Notes under the pieces: generated by a model
Told to the model about the DNA's origin: nothing
Database searches by the model: none
The model's input: the letters and a program-made list of their open reading frames with translations, nothing else
In this document: one piece after another, positions 9,400 through 19,510 of the stretch
Position numbering within the stretch: position 1 is the stretch's first letter
How the letters are laid out: each line of letters opens with the position of its first letter
From: Sporosarcina sp. FSL K6-3457
GTDB taxonomy: Bacteria > Bacillota > Bacilli > Bacillales_A > Planococcaceae
DNA: 64,000 bases
Assembly (NCBI RefSeq): GCF_038007285.1
Contig: NZ_JBBOWX010000002.1
Coordinates: forward strand, 62,001 to 126,000
Direction of reading: 5' to 3'
Program-made: the position numbers and the translations under genes

Positions 9400-11583
9400 A
9401 TGCATGAAAATGAGATAATGAATAAAATTATTGAAATTGAATCTATCTATCCTGTAAATGAATGGAAAATAAATAATATTGATATTTGGCCAGTTTATAG
9501 AATTATGGAATCCTATAGACTAATAAATTCTGAAAATGATAGTAAGGAAGAACAATCGATTCAACTTAATAGGAATCATAAAAGTATCCCTGTTCTATCG
9601 GAATCATTAAACAGTAATGATGAGGCAGACTTCTTACTATTTTCAGATTCCTTGTACCGCGTTAATTTATCGTCATACTGGTATAATCGGCTTTCAGATC
9701 CTTTTTATGAAGCTATATCAGCGATGGGATATAAAGCAATTAATTTAGACTTTAGCTTTCATAATGCCAATAAAGCACCTGTTATTCAAGATACATTTTC
9801 AATACAAAATCAACTTATTAATAGTATGAAACTGCGAATTAGGAAAGATATCGACTTTATATCGCTTCCTTATTTTGATGAGGTAAGAAATAAATTGATT
9901 CACTTTAAGGGTTCTAAAGAGCCATTAACACTAATTAATGTAAAATATATAGTTAATGATATGTTGTATTGGATAGATATATTTAAGGAAATTTTAAACA
10001 AAAAGAAGGTTAAGTACGTACTAATTGTAAACTATTATCAATCTATTAGTCATGCATTAATTTTTGCTGCTCGTGAATTAGGAATTGCCACAATTGATGT
10101 ACAGCATGGAAACCAAGTGAGTCCCTATTATCATAATTGGAGTATTGTTCCCGGAGATGGATATAACACATTACCAAACTTTTTTTGGACTTGGTCAGAA
10201 AATCATGCCGAACCTATAAGAAACTGGACTTCAAAAACAAGTGGACATGATGTAATAGTTGGAGGAAACCCCTGGATAGAAACTTGGAAAAACAATAAAT
10301 CAAATATTATTAAGAAATACAGTGAAATTGCATCTCAATATATTAATAGAAATAAAATAAATATTTTAGTAACATTACAACCCAAATATACATTAGGTGG
10401 ATGGACTGCCAATATTCCTAATGCATTACTTGAAATAATAAAATCTTCTCCAGATAATTATGTTTTTTATATTCGATATCATCATCAAATGTTACATAAA
10501 TATATTGATGAAAGTAAGGAATGCGAGTTTCAATTAAAGAAACTAATAAGTCAAGGTAAAGTGGAAACCGAATATGCAAGCTCATTACCATTACCATTTT
10601 TATTAAAGCAGATTGATCTTCATATAACTCCGTTTTCAACATGTGTATTAGAGGCAAAAGAGTTTAATATTCCTTCAATCACTTTACATCCACGTTCTAA
10701 ACTTTATTTTCAAAAAGAAATTGAAACTGGTTGGGTAACTGAGGCTGAAACAAACGTTGAAATCATTCAAGCTATTAAAGCGCTAATAAAGTTAAAAAAA
10801 TTAAAAGTTAATAAAATTAAAACAAATGAAAATGAAGGAATATTTGATATAGCTATTAAAAGTATTATTAGTAATTCAGAAGTTCCCGATTACAGCAATT
10901 TTCTATCTAAAAAAGAAACATTATTTAGTATATATTTTATGGATGGAACTTACGAGAAAATAATAAATGAATATAATGAATTAGATTCTTTTAAAGTAAC
11001 TCTGTATGTTTCGGATGCATATAAAGAGCTGAAAGATGAGAAAAATAAAATTAAATTTACGATTATTGCACTTGAAAAAGCTCTGTCTAACCAAGAAATT
11101 CTAGACGTAAATGATATCTACAAGATTATTTATAGAGTGATTAATGAACAATACTTCGAAGTATATTCAGATAATATTATGTCATTATTTAATCAAAGTA
11201 AAAGTATATTAGGTAAAGTTTTATGGAAGTTTTATGCAGAGCAACAATATGAAATAATAATTAAACTCTGTAGATATGTAAGAGAACAAACACTCGATAG
11301 TCTTTACTATGAAGGTAGGGCATTACTTCAGAAAGAAGATTTTTTTAAAGCTTTGGATAAATTAAATGAATATATTAAATTCTACAACGGAGATAATGAC
11401 TTTAATATCACTTATACAGATGACTTTTTAATTTCGGCAAATTTTTATTTGGGACAAATTAATTTAAAACTTTCCGACTATGCCCAGGCGTTGGGGAATT
11501 TTGAGAATTGTGTTGCCTTTTCTAAAGGGAAGCATCAAAAGGCAAGTGAGTATTTGGAAATAATAAAATCGAAATTACGCTGA
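9400..11583 (+). CDS. Predicted GT-B-type glycan transferase with C-terminal TPR-like region
   Basis: Large (727 residues), very A/T-rich gene. The N-terminal ~480 residues resemble GT-B-fold capsule/teichoic-type transferases. They include an IATIDVQHGNQVSPYYHNW segment near residue 232 (the VQHG motif common in such families), IVGGNPW near 285, and HITPFSTCVLEA near 410, which is placed like a nucleotide-sugar-binding helix. From ~residue 530 to the end are helix pairs with TPR-like spacing (YYEGRALLQKEDFFKALDKL, FYLGQINLKLSDYAQALGNF). No membrane segment is visible. The protein probably transfers a sugar or sugar-phosphate in glycan assembly, with the TPR part binding a partner. The family name is uncertain. 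Confidence 0.6.
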   Translation: MHENEIMNKIIEIESIYPVNEWKINNIDIWPVYRIMESYRLINSENDSKEEQSIQLNRNHKSIPVLSESLNSNDEADFLLFSDSLYRVNLSSYWYNRLSDPFYEAISAMGYKAINLDFSFHNANKAPVIQDTFSIQNQLINSMKLRIRKDIDFISLPYFDEVRNKLIHFKGSKEPLTLINVKYIVNDMLYWIDIFKEILNKKKVKYVLIVNYYQSISHALIFAARELGIATIDVQHGNQVSPYYHNWSIVPGDGYNTLPNFFWTWSENHAEPIRNWTSKTSGHDVIVGGNPWIETWKNNKSNIIKKYSEIASQYINRNKINILVTLQPKYTLGGWTANIPNALLEIIKSSPDNYVFYIRYHHQMLHKYIDESKECEFQLKKLISQGKVETEYASSLPLPFLLKQIDLHITPFSTCVLEAKEFNIPSITLHPRSKLYFQKEIETGWVTEAETNVEIIQAIKALIKLKKLKVNKIKTNENEGIFDIAIKSIISNSEVPDYSNFLSKKETLFSIYFMDGTYEKIINEYNELDSFKVTLYVSDAYKELKDEKNKIKFTIIALEKALSNQEILDVNDIYKIIYRVINEQYFEVYSDNIMSLFNQSKSILGKVLWKFYAEQQYEIIIKLCRYVREQTLDSLYYEGRALLQKEDFFKALDKLNEYIKFYNGDNDFNITYTDDFLISANFYLGQINLKLSDYAQALGNFENCVAFSKGKHQKASEYLEIIKSKLR

Positions 11584-11763
11584 AATATCAACAAGGCAAT
11601 TGATAATAATAATTAAGTAATATTATCTGCTACATTGATGGTAGTTATGCAAAAAATGCTTATTATATTAACAACGTATACCTGAAACGTATTTTTAAAC
11701 ATTAAAATGCCTATGGGATTTACTTGTTAATGATAATAAAATGTCAGTTTGAGGGGAGAATAT

Positions 11764-12804
11764 ATGAAAAGAATAGCTGTTTATACAGTAATTATTGATG
11801 ACTATGATTATTTAAAAAAGATACCGGAAAAAAATAATAATATTGATTATATTTGTTTTACGAATAATCCAAAGTTATCTTCGAATGACTGGATAATTAA
11901 ATACGTTGATAATTATATGAATTTAGATGCCACTAGATTTGCTAGAAGAATAAAAATAATGTCTCATCAATATTTATGTGAATATGAATATACATTATTT
12001 ATTGATGGAAATATTCAAATACTGAAAAATCTAGAAGGTTATATTCTAAAATATATCAACTTAGATTTTAAATTAGGAATGATTAAACATCCATGGGGAA
12101 ATAATTGTTTATATAAAGAGGGCATGGGATGTATTGATTGGGGGAAAGATACATCAGAAAAAATACTTCCACAATTAGAGAAATATAGAGAACTTGGGAT
12201 TCCAGAGAATTTAGGCATGGTTGAGTCAAATATTATTTTTAGAAACAATAATGATCCAAAAATACAATTTTTAATGGAGGAATGGTGGAAGGAAGTATTA
12301 AACCATAGCAAGCGAGATCAAATTAGTTTTAATTATGTCATGTATAAAAATAATCATAAATATGAATTACTGGAAGGCCACTCAAGAGGTGGTAGCGATT
12401 TTTTCTTTGCGGTGCCGCATAAAGAGAATAATGAAAAAGAAAATATTTACATGGAATTGATTGATATAATTATGTATCAGTTAGATGACAAAACTCTTTT
12501 TAAACGAGAGATTTATATTTTTGGACTTGCTAAAATGGGAAGATTTTTAAATATGTGTCTTCAAGGGAAAGGGTTTAACGTAAGGGGATTTTTAGCTTTT
12601 GAAACTCAGGATTATATAACTCAAGATTCTACAGAGATATATTATGAACAAAAAATTATAAATATCAAAAATAGCTTGGTTATTGTTTCTGTTGAAGGGT
12701 CTCATCAAGCAGAAATCATTGAAAAGCTAAAAGCAATGGTTGGTTCTGGAGTTGAGGTAATCTCTTGGAGAACTCTTTTATATCCAAATATTAACATAAA
12801 ATAA
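11764..12804 (+). CDS. DUF616-like glycosyltransferase with C-terminal PglD-like module
   Basis: Residues 1-225 fit the DUF616 glycosyltransferase-like family. The start IAVYTVIIDDYDYLK is followed by DYICFTNNP, ARRIKIMSHQYL and LFIDGNIQILKN, where an Asp-rich turn takes the place of DxD. Residues ~250-346 are the small Rossmann-like module seen in seven other proteins of this island: IYIFGLAKMGRFL, then a strand ending GFLAF, then SLVIVSVEGSHQAEI. The start is ATG 11764 after GAGGGGAGAA; an upstream GTG-type start five codons earlier is less likely. It probably adds a sugar in the variable glycan. Confidence 0.65.
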   Translation: MKRIAVYTVIIDDYDYLKKIPEKNNNIDYICFTNNPKLSSNDWIIKYVDNYMNLDATRFARRIKIMSHQYLCEYEYTLFIDGNIQILKNLEGYILKYINLDFKLGMIKHPWGNNCLYKEGMGCIDWGKDTSEKILPQLEKYRELGIPENLGMVESNIIFRNNNDPKIQFLMEEWWKEVLNHSKRDQISFNYVMYKNNHKYELLEGHSRGGSDFFFAVPHKENNEKENIYMELIDIIMYQLDDKTLFKREIYIFGLAKMGRFLNMCLQGKGFNVRGFLAFETQDYITQDSTEIYYEQKIINIKNSLVIVSVEGSHQAEIIEKLKAMVGSGVEVISWRTLLYPNINIK

Positions 12805-12823
12805 ACTTGAAGAGGGTTATTGA

Positions 12824-13600
12824 ATGAAAGTTATAATTCTTGCAGGTGGTTTCGGTACACGAATAAGTGAAGAATCCCATCTAAAACCAAAACCAATGAT
12901 CGAAGTTGGTGGAAAACCAATTCTTTGGCATATCATGAAAATCTATTCGCATTACGGCTTTAACGATTTTATTATATGTCTTGGTTATAAAGGGTATGTA
13001 ATTAAAGAATACTTTGCACACTATTTCTTGCATGAATCTGATGTAACATTTGATTTTCGGGATAATAATAAACAAATTATCCATCATGCACATGCAGAAC
13101 CATGGAAGGTTACGTTAGTTAATACAGGACTTGAAACGATGACTGGCGGCCGTTTAAAGCGGGTGAAAGAATATATCGGAAATGAACCATTTATGTTTAC
13201 ATATGGAGACGGTGTGTCCGATATTAATATTAAAGAGCTTGTGGAAATTCATCAGGCAAGTAATAAGTTAGCAACAGTAACATCTGTACAGCCTAGTGGT
13301 CGATTTGGTGCTTTAGATTTAGGAGTAAATAATGAAGTTTTTGGATTTCAGGAAAAGCCAAAAGGTGATGGAAGTTGGATAAATGGAGGATTTTTCGTAT
13401 TGCAGCCGGAAGTAATTGACTATATTTTTGGGGATGAGACTGTGTTTGAGCAAGAGCCCTTAGAGAATTTAGCTAAAGACGGGCAGCTTCAAGCATTTAA
13501 ACATACAGGATTCTGGCAGCCAATGGATACATTAAGAGATCATCGTTTATTAGAAGGATTATGGGATTCAAATAAAGCGCCATGGAAGTCATGGGAGTAG
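12824..13600 (+). CDS. rfbF: Glucose-1-phosphate cytidylyltransferase
   Basis: Makes CDP-glucose from glucose-1-phosphate and CTP, the first step of all CDP-deoxysugar pathways. MKVIILAGGFGTRISEES and KPKPMIEVGGKPILWHIM are the nucleotidyltransferase motifs in their RfbF form. YGDGVSDINI carries the metal-binding Asp, and GFWQPMDTLRDH near the C-terminus is typical. The 258 residues are full length. It ends six bases before rfbG. Confidence 0.93.
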   Translation: MKVIILAGGFGTRISEESHLKPKPMIEVGGKPILWHIMKIYSHYGFNDFIICLGYKGYVIKEYFAHYFLHESDVTFDFRDNNKQIIHHAHAEPWKVTLVNTGLETMTGGRLKRVKEYIGNEPFMFTYGDGVSDINIKELVEIHQASNKLATVTSVQPSGRFGALDLGVNNEVFGFQEKPKGDGSWINGGFFVLQPEVIDYIFGDETVFEQEPLENLAKDGQLQAFKHTGFWQPMDTLRDHRLLEGLWDSNKAPWKSWE

Positions 13601-13605
13601 ATGAT

Positions 13606-14682
13606 ATGATAAACGTTTCTTTTTGGAAAGATAAAAAAGTATTAGTAACAGGCCATACAGGTTTTAAAGGCGCATGGCTATCTATTTGGCTACATGAATT
13701 GGGGGCAAAGGTGTGTGGATATGCATTAGAACCGCATACGAAGCCCTCTTTATTTGAATTAGCGAATGTAGACAGCTTCATGAAGTCTGTTATTGGTGAT
13801 ATTAGAGATCTAGAGCATCTTAAAAGGACAATGACTGAAATCCAACCAGATATTATTATTCATATGGCAGCACAACCATTAGTGCGTGATTCTTACGAAA
13901 ATCCTGTTGAAACATATGCTATCAATGTAATGGGTACAGTAAATGTATTAGAAAGTGCACGTCACTGTTCATCAGTAAGAGCCATTGTAAATGTGACAAC
14001 TGATAAAGTATATGAAAATAAGGAATGGGTTTGGGGATACCGTGAAACGGATAGATTAGGGGGATATGATCCCTATTCTAATAGTAAAGCTTGTTCTGAA
14101 ATGGTCACTTCATCCTACATAAATTCATTCTTTGAACCGAGAAAATATGAAAAACATGGTGTTGCCATTGCGACCGCACGTGCTGGCAATGTCATTGGTG
14201 GAGGAGATTGGGCGAAAGATCGTATTATACCCGACATCATGAAATCTATTGAAAAGAATGAAAAGATGTTTATTAGAAGTCCCTATTCGATACGCCCCTG
14301 GCAACATGTGCTAGAGCCATTATCAGGATATTTAATGCTGGCAGAAAAGTTATTTTTAGAAGGTGTGAGATGGACAGGAGCTTGGAATTTTGGACCATCA
14401 TCAGATGCAACTCAAAATGTCGAAAGTTTAGTTAAAGCAATGGAAAAGTACTATGAACAAGATCTTTTAATTGAACTAGATTTGAATAATAAATTACATG
14501 AAACAACGATATTAAAATTAGATTGCGCAAAAGCAATTGAGGTACTTGGCTGGAAAAATACATTCAATTTTGAACAGACAGTGGCATTAACAGCTGAATG
14601 GTATAAAAATTATTATAATAAAGATAACTATAAAATGTGTGTTGAACAGATTCAGCAAATTCAACAAAAGCTGGTGAGATAA
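13606..14682 (+). CDS. rfbG: CDP-glucose 4,6-dehydratase
   Basis: Converts CDP-glucose to CDP-4-keto-6-deoxyglucose. The protein is an NAD-dependent extended SDR with VTGHTGFKGAWLSIWL at the N-terminus and the Y-x3-K pair in DPYSNSKACSE. The CDP-glucose dehydratase pattern WAKDRIIPDIM and RPWQHVLEPL is also present. The start is taken at ATG 13606, because family members begin MINxxFWKxKKV. An in-frame ATG at 13582 lies inside rfbF. It is followed without a gap by the next SDR gene. Confidence 0.92.
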   Translation: MINVSFWKDKKVLVTGHTGFKGAWLSIWLHELGAKVCGYALEPHTKPSLFELANVDSFMKSVIGDIRDLEHLKRTMTEIQPDIIIHMAAQPLVRDSYENPVETYAINVMGTVNVLESARHCSSVRAIVNVTTDKVYENKEWVWGYRETDRLGGYDPYSNSKACSEMVTSSYINSFFEPRKYEKHGVAIATARAGNVIGGGDWAKDRIIPDIMKSIEKNEKMFIRSPYSIRPWQHVLEPLSGYLMLAEKLFLEGVRWTGAWNFGPSSDATQNVESLVKAMEKYYEQDLLIELDLNNKLHETTILKLDCAKAIEVLGWKNTFNFEQTVALTAEWYKNYYNKDNYKMCVEQIQQIQQKLVR

Positions 14683-15606
14683 ATGAAAAAAGCCATTGTA
14701 ACAGGTGCTAATGGATTTGTAGGTAGTCATGTTGTAAAAGAATTACGTCAAAATCAAGTTGAAGTGATTGCTCTAGTTAGAAATGAAGATTCAAATATAG
14801 ATAGTCTAATAGGTATAGATAATTTAACAGTCATATATTGTGAGCTTAATACAATTTCTACTTTAACTAAATTAATAGATACGGCTGATGTTTTTTATCA
14901 TTTCGCTTGGGAGGGTTCTGCAGGTGAAGCTCGTATGAATCCTTCCTTACAGCTCCAAAATGCAATTTGGACAGCTGATTGTATTAAAGTAGCAAGTGAA
15001 CTTGGATGTGAGCGATTTGTCTGCGCAGGAAGTATTATGGAAAAAGAAATGCTAGCAGCTGTTTATACGCAAGGGAACAATATAGGTTTACCCTATATAT
15101 ATGGTACTGGAAAAGTTGCAGCACATGCTATTAGTAAAGCTGTAGCTTCAGATTTGGGTATTAACATGATTTGGGGAAATATCACAAACGCATATGGTGC
15201 AGGAGAGTTGTCTCCAAGATTTATTAATACTACCATACGTAAAATTATTAATCGGGAGGCTTTACAGTTTACTGCTGCTACGCAAAACTATGATTTTATC
15301 TATGTAACAGATGTCGCAAAAGCATTTTATTTATTAGGCTTAAATGGACAAGCTAATTATGAATATACGATTGGTAGTGGTAAAGCAAAGCCGTTAAAAG
15401 AGTTTATATACAAGATGAAAGAGTCTTTAGCACCGAATCAGAACTTCATCTTTGGGGATATTCCTTTTACAGGAATTGAACTATCTTTAGAGCAATTTAG
15501 TACAGACTTATTAAAAGAACATACAGGGTTTAAACCTACTATCTCATTTGAAGATGGAGTGAAACTTACTAGAGATTGGTTATACGAGGAGAATAATAAT
15601 GATTGA
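14683..15606 (+). CDS. NAD(P)-dependent sugar epimerase/reductase (extended SDR)
   Basis: Predicted 4-ketoreductase that finishes a CDP-6-deoxyhexose. The Rossmann motif VTGANGFVGSH is at residues 6-16, and the catalytic YGTGK pair sits near residue 139. The 307 residues fit the CDP-sugar reductase group (abequose/paratose synthase-like). The ATG follows directly on the TAA of rfbG, and the end overlaps the RmlC-like gene by 8 nt. No gene for the PLP/iron-sulfur 3-dehydrase (DdhC/AscC type) is nearby. The product should therefore keep its 3-OH: a 6-deoxyhexose, not a 3,6-dideoxyhexose. Stereochemistry cannot be read from sequence. Confidence 0.75.
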   Translation: MKKAIVTGANGFVGSHVVKELRQNQVEVIALVRNEDSNIDSLIGIDNLTVIYCELNTISTLTKLIDTADVFYHFAWEGSAGEARMNPSLQLQNAIWTADCIKVASELGCERFVCAGSIMEKEMLAAVYTQGNNIGLPYIYGTGKVAAHAISKAVASDLGINMIWGNITNAYGAGELSPRFINTTIRKIINREALQFTAATQNYDFIYVTDVAKAFYLLGLNGQANYEYTIGSGKAKPLKEFIYKMKESLAPNQNFIFGDIPFTGIELSLEQFSTDLLKEHTGFKPTISFEDGVKLTRDWLYEENNND

Positions 15607-16159
15607 ACATTTTTCGATTGAGAAATTAGAATTAGAAGGGGCATATTTATTCAAACCGTTTATCGCTATAGATAAGAGAGGGAATTTTATAAAAGACTAT
15701 TCTAGGAATTATTTTAAAGAACAAGGAATAGAGCACGATTTAAAAGAAGTATTTTATACAACATCTGAAGTAGGGGTTATTCGTGCAATCCATTTTCAAG
15801 AAGTGAAGCAACAAGCTAAATTAGTTCGATGCATCGCTGGCGAAGTTTATGATGTTATTATTGATTTGAGAAAAGAATCTACAACATATGGTCAATGGCG
15901 TGGGTTTTATTTAAATGATGAAAACCATCATTCATTATATATTCCTGAAGGGTTTGGACATGGATATCTAGTTTTAAAGCCTTCTATTGTGGCTTATAAA
16001 TGTGCAGAAGATTTTTATGGGAAATATGATACAGGAATTATATGGGATGATCCAGACTTAGCGATTGACTGGCCTCTAGAAAAAATAGATAAAGTTATTT
16101 TGTCTGATAAAGATTTGCTCCTACAAACTTTTAAACAATATAGTGAAAGAGTGAAATAA
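15599..16159 (+). CDS. RmlC-like sugar 3,5-epimerase (cupin)
   Basis: Homologous to dTDP-4-dehydrorhamnose 3,5-epimerase. It has the cupin core with the catalytic His in VIRAIHFQEVKQQAKLV, then the VYDVIIDLRKESTTYG strand pair and IPEGFGHGYLVL. The 186 residues are full length. There is no rmlA/rmlB/rmlD set here, and the gene overlaps the SDR of the rfbFG pathway. I therefore infer that it epimerises CDP-4-keto-6-deoxyglucose at C3 and/or C5, giving for example an L-altro or gulo product after reduction, as in the CDP-6-deoxyaltrose/gulose pathways described in Yersinia. Confidence 0.78.
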   Translation: MIEHFSIEKLELEGAYLFKPFIAIDKRGNFIKDYSRNYFKEQGIEHDLKEVFYTTSEVGVIRAIHFQEVKQQAKLVRCIAGEVYDVIIDLRKESTTYGQWRGFYLNDENHHSLYIPEGFGHGYLVLKPSIVAYKCAEDFYGKYDTGIIWDDPDLAIDWPLEKIDKVILSDKDLLLQTFKQYSERVK

Positions 16160-16162
16160 TTC

Positions 16163-17017
16163 ATGAATTTTACTAAGTTAATTCAACAATCATTAGAGGC
16201 ACAAACAATAGCAATTTGGGGAACAGGCACAGGCGGATTTAAGGCAGTAAATGCAATCTCTATTATTAAAGAGAGAATAGTTTGTTTCGTCGATAGTTAT
16301 TCGGAAAAGGAGTATTATTTGAATTTTAAGGTTCTGTCTCCGTTAGATTTTTTTAAACGTGAAGTAGACTTATTAGTTATTGCTTCAAGTTATGTTAATG
16401 AAATTAAGAATCTGCTTCTAGTCAACAAATATGATATGGATAAAGTACTCTTTTTATTCGATCAAATAGAAGAAGAAACCTCTAATGTTGATATGGGAAG
16501 GTATTCTTACGGCTTAGTTCGAAAAGTGTCAAGTGATTTTAGTGCTATTGAGAGTATAGGGAATTTCACCTCTATCAATGGTACGGCTGCAATTGGAGCA
16601 TTTAATCACCCAATAGATTTGGTTTCAACACATTCTTTTTTATATCGAGAAGAATTTGATGGAATATTAAATAATCAAGAAGTAAGAACAGCTGTCCAAA
16701 AAAGCTTTTATAAAAAAAAAATCAAGATTGGGCATGATGTATGGATTGGGGCAAATGCAATTATATTACCAGGTGTGGAAATTGGAAATGGGGCTGTTAT
16801 TGGAGCAGGGGCTGTAGTAACAAAAGATGTTCCACCATTTTCTATTGTAGGTGGGGTGCCTGCAAAAGTAATTAAATTTAGATTCGACACAAAAATAATC
16901 GAAGCATTAGAAGAAATTAAATGGTGGTATTGGGACGATAATGAAATTAAAGATAATGTAGAATTGTTTCTAGATCCTTATAAATTTATAGAGGAACATT
17001 ATAGAAGTGGGAGGTAA
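16163..17017 (+). CDS. PglD-like N-domain plus left-handed beta-helix acetyltransferase (paralogue)
   Basis: Second copy of the acyltransferase architecture at 7651. Residues 1-105 form a small Rossmann module ([37 protein letters not shown]). They are followed by XAT-type hexapeptide repeats with [20 protein letters not shown] and [19 protein letters not shown]. The end, [17 protein letters not shown], matches the first copy. Two diverged copies imply two acceptor sugars. It begins 3 nt after the epimerase stop, in the same operon. Confidence 0.82.
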   Translation: MNFTKLIQQSLEAQTIAIWGTGTGGFKAVNAISIIKERIVCFVDSYSEKEYYLNFKVLSPLDFFKREVDLLVIASSYVNEIKNLLLVNKYDMDKVLFLFDQIEEETSNVDMGRYSYGLVRKVSSDFSAIESIGNFTSINGTAAIGAFNHPIDLVSTHSFLYREEFDGILNNQEVRTAVQKSFYKKKIKIGHDVWIGANAIILPGVEIGNGAVIGAGAVVTKDVPPFSIVGGVPAKVIKFRFDTKIIEALEEIKWWYWDDNEIKDNVELFLDPYKFIEEHYRSGR

Positions 17018-17024
17018 GTAAACC

Positions 17025-18338
17025 ATGTTTAATATTCCTAAAGCTAGTGTGGTTATGACAACATATAATGATAGTGAATATTTAATTGAATCCATTCAAT
17101 CAGTCTTAAATCAAACTTTTATAGATTTTGAATTTATTATTGTCAACGATGGATCTACAGATAAAACTATAGATATTATCAATAGTTTTGATGATCCACG
17201 TATAATTATAATTAATAATTTAAAGAATATGGGGACATCATATAGTTCAAATAGGGCTATAGAAATAGCAAGGGGAGAATATATATTTAGGGCTGACAGT
17301 GATGATATAAATTATCCAAATCGTTTCGAGACGCAGATACAATTTATGGAGGGAAATAAAAATATTGATATCTGTGGTTCATGGGCAGATCGATTATACG
17401 ACTCAGGAGAAATTGATTTGTGGAGTTACCCGAGTACACACAATGAAATTTTAGTGGGGCAGCTTTTTTATCCTAATGTAATACATCCGACATTAATAAT
17501 TAGGCGAAAAGTTTTTTTGGAACATGACATCACATATGATGAAAGAATAAGCTTAACTGAGGACTATAATTTGTTTGTTAGATTAATTCCAAAAGTTAAC
17601 TACCATAATATTCCGGAGTGTTTGATTAAATATAGAAAAAGAAAGGGCAGTTTAAGTTTTGATAATAACAAAAACAAGCCTTACCTTAATAGAGCAAGAT
17701 TAATTGCCCTCTCTAAATTAGAAATATTTCCTACAGAAAAAGAACTAGAATATCATTGGATTCTTCATGATAGAAGAAAACTTAATGATAGTGAATCTAT
17801 ACTCCAAATTGTTAATTGGGCATATAGATTACTTGTTCAAAATGAAAAATTAGAAATTTATAACCAGAATATACTGACCCGTTTTATAACTGAAAAATTA
17901 AAGGCATTAACTGATATTCAACAAGACCTTATTCTAGAAACATTCGAATTATTAAACGAACATCCTATAAATAAATATATCACTAATTTTTTTAAATTCA
18001 ATTTAAATATAAAAAAAATTTTAAGTAATAATACCAATAGTGAAGTGTATATCTATGGGTTTGGAACTTTAGGATATAGTACTTATAAATTTTTTGTTGT
18101 AAATGATATAACAGTTAATGGAATTATTGATAATAATTTAACTGGTAAGCTATTTGATAGTTATGAAATCGGAAATAAAGAAGAGCTAGTAAGTAGGCAT
18201 AAGACAAGTATTGTGATAATTACGATACTAAATAATGAAGTTGGAGAAGAAGTAATTGAAGATTTGATAAAAATGGGTTTTCATATAGATAATTTGTATA
18301 AAATTAAGGATTTTATAATTGAAAATAAAGAGGTGTAA
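17025..18338 (+). CDS. Family 2 glycosyltransferase with C-terminal PglD-like module
   Basis: GT-A domain in residues 6-210: SVVMTTYNDSEYLIES, IIVNDGSTDKT, and the metal-binding DSDD of FRADSDDINYP near residue 90. A helical linker follows. From ~residue 340 comes the recurrent module VYIYGFGTLGY...GIIDNN...VIITILNNEVGEEV. The gene ends one base before the start of the next. It is predicted to be cytosolic, adding a sugar from an NDP donor; donor and acceptor are unknown. Confidence 0.8.
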   Translation: MFNIPKASVVMTTYNDSEYLIESIQSVLNQTFIDFEFIIVNDGSTDKTIDIINSFDDPRIIIINNLKNMGTSYSSNRAIEIARGEYIFRADSDDINYPNRFETQIQFMEGNKNIDICGSWADRLYDSGEIDLWSYPSTHNEILVGQLFYPNVIHPTLIIRRKVFLEHDITYDERISLTEDYNLFVRLIPKVNYHNIPECLIKYRKRKGSLSFDNNKNKPYLNRARLIALSKLEIFPTEKELEYHWILHDRRKLNDSESILQIVNWAYRLLVQNEKLEIYNQNILTRFITEKLKALTDIQQDLILETFELLNEHPINKYITNFFKFNLNIKKILSNNTNSEVYIYGFGTLGYSTYKFFVVNDITVNGIIDNNLTGKLFDSYEIGNKEELVSRHKTSIVIITILNNEVGEEVIEDLIKMGFHIDNLYKIKDFIIENKEV

Positions 18339-18339
18339 A

Positions 18340-19503
18340 ATGCATCTAGCATGTAGTTTTAGTAAAAGTTACCTACAACATTTTTTAGTTATGGCAAAAT
18401 CTCTAGCCATAACTACAGACGCTGAAAAAATTACTTTTCATATAGTTCATAGAAGTTTAGAAAATCAAGATATTGAAGATATCATTAAAGAATTTAAAGA
18501 ACATAGAAATTTGGAATTCAAATTTTATGAAATTGATTTTAATAAGATAATTAATTTCTCGCTGAAAATAGACTATTTAGCTCATGAAACATATTGTAGA
18601 TTAGTTTTACCTCAAATTTTACCAGTCAGTATAGATAAAGTGATCTATATTGATGCTGATATTGTAGTGAAAAGTGATATTTCTGAGTTATATAATATAG
18701 ATATAAAGGATTATTATATTGGGGCTACTTTAGATTTGTATAATCATGTGACTGATCATTTAGATGACATGGACTCACCAGAAAAATATTTTAACGCAGG
18801 TGTAATGTTAATAAATTTAGAAAAATGGAGAAGATACAACTTTTCAAATATATGCTTAGACTATGCAGCTAAAAATAATGAGAAAATGTTATACGCTGAT
18901 CAAGATGTAATGAATTGCTTATTAAATGGAGAATGGCTTCGAGTTCCGCAAAAATGGAATGTAACTAGAAATATTTTCTCGAAAAGAGATGTTTTATTGC
19001 AATTTTTAGAGGAGGGAGAACTTGAAGAGGCCCTCTTAAACCCTTCGATTATACATTATACAGCGGGTAGTAAACCTTGGCACTTGATGGATAGTTACCC
19101 ATTCAAAGAAGAGTATCATGAGACTTTGAAATTATTAAAAAAGAAATTTACTATTTATCCAGAAAAGAAATTTTTAGAAAATAAAAATATAATTCTATTT
19201 GGAACTGGTGAGGCTTCAAAAAAAGACTTTGAAATATTTTCAAAAAGAAATATAACGATTAAATACTTTTTTGATAACCAAAAAAGTAAATGGGATACAT
19301 ATTTTAATGATATATTAGTTAAAAAACCAGACATTGAATTAATTAATAGAAATACTGATTTCATTGTAATATCTAGTCAATTTCATCAAGAAATAGGAGA
19401 ACAATTAGCACTTTTGGGATTGAACAAAGATATAGATTTCTTCTCTGATATAGAATCATTTGCATCTTTTTTGAGAAAGTCGTTAGGTGCTAATCCGTTT
19501 TAG
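18340..19503 (+). CDS. Family 8 glycosyltransferase with C-terminal PglD-like module
   Basis: GT8 (LPS galactosyl/glucosyl-transferase-like) fold. The N-terminus MHLACSFSKSYLQHFLV leads to the DxD motif in VIYIDADIVVKSDI near residue 105, and YFNAGVMLINLEKW and ADQDVMNCL are family hallmarks. The C-terminal ~100 residues are the recurrent module, with IILFGTGEASKK, YFFDNQKSKW and FIVISSQFHQEI. The start is taken at ATG 18340 after AAAGAGGTG. An ATG seven codons earlier lies inside the previous gene. Confidence 0.82.
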   Translation: MHLACSFSKSYLQHFLVMAKSLAITTDAEKITFHIVHRSLENQDIEDIIKEFKEHRNLEFKFYEIDFNKIINFSLKIDYLAHETYCRLVLPQILPVSIDKVIYIDADIVVKSDISELYNIDIKDYYIGATLDLYNHVTDHLDDMDSPEKYFNAGVMLINLEKWRRYNFSNICLDYAAKNNEKMLYADQDVMNCLLNGEWLRVPQKWNVTRNIFSKRDVLLQFLEEGELEEALLNPSIIHYTAGSKPWHLMDSYPFKEEYHETLKLLKKKFTIYPEKKFLENKNIILFGTGEASKKDFEIFSKRNITIKYFFDNQKSKWDTYFNDILVKKPDIELINRNTDFIVISSQFHQEIGEQLALLGLNKDIDFFSDIESFASFLRKSLGANPF

Positions 19504-19510
19504 TAAACAG

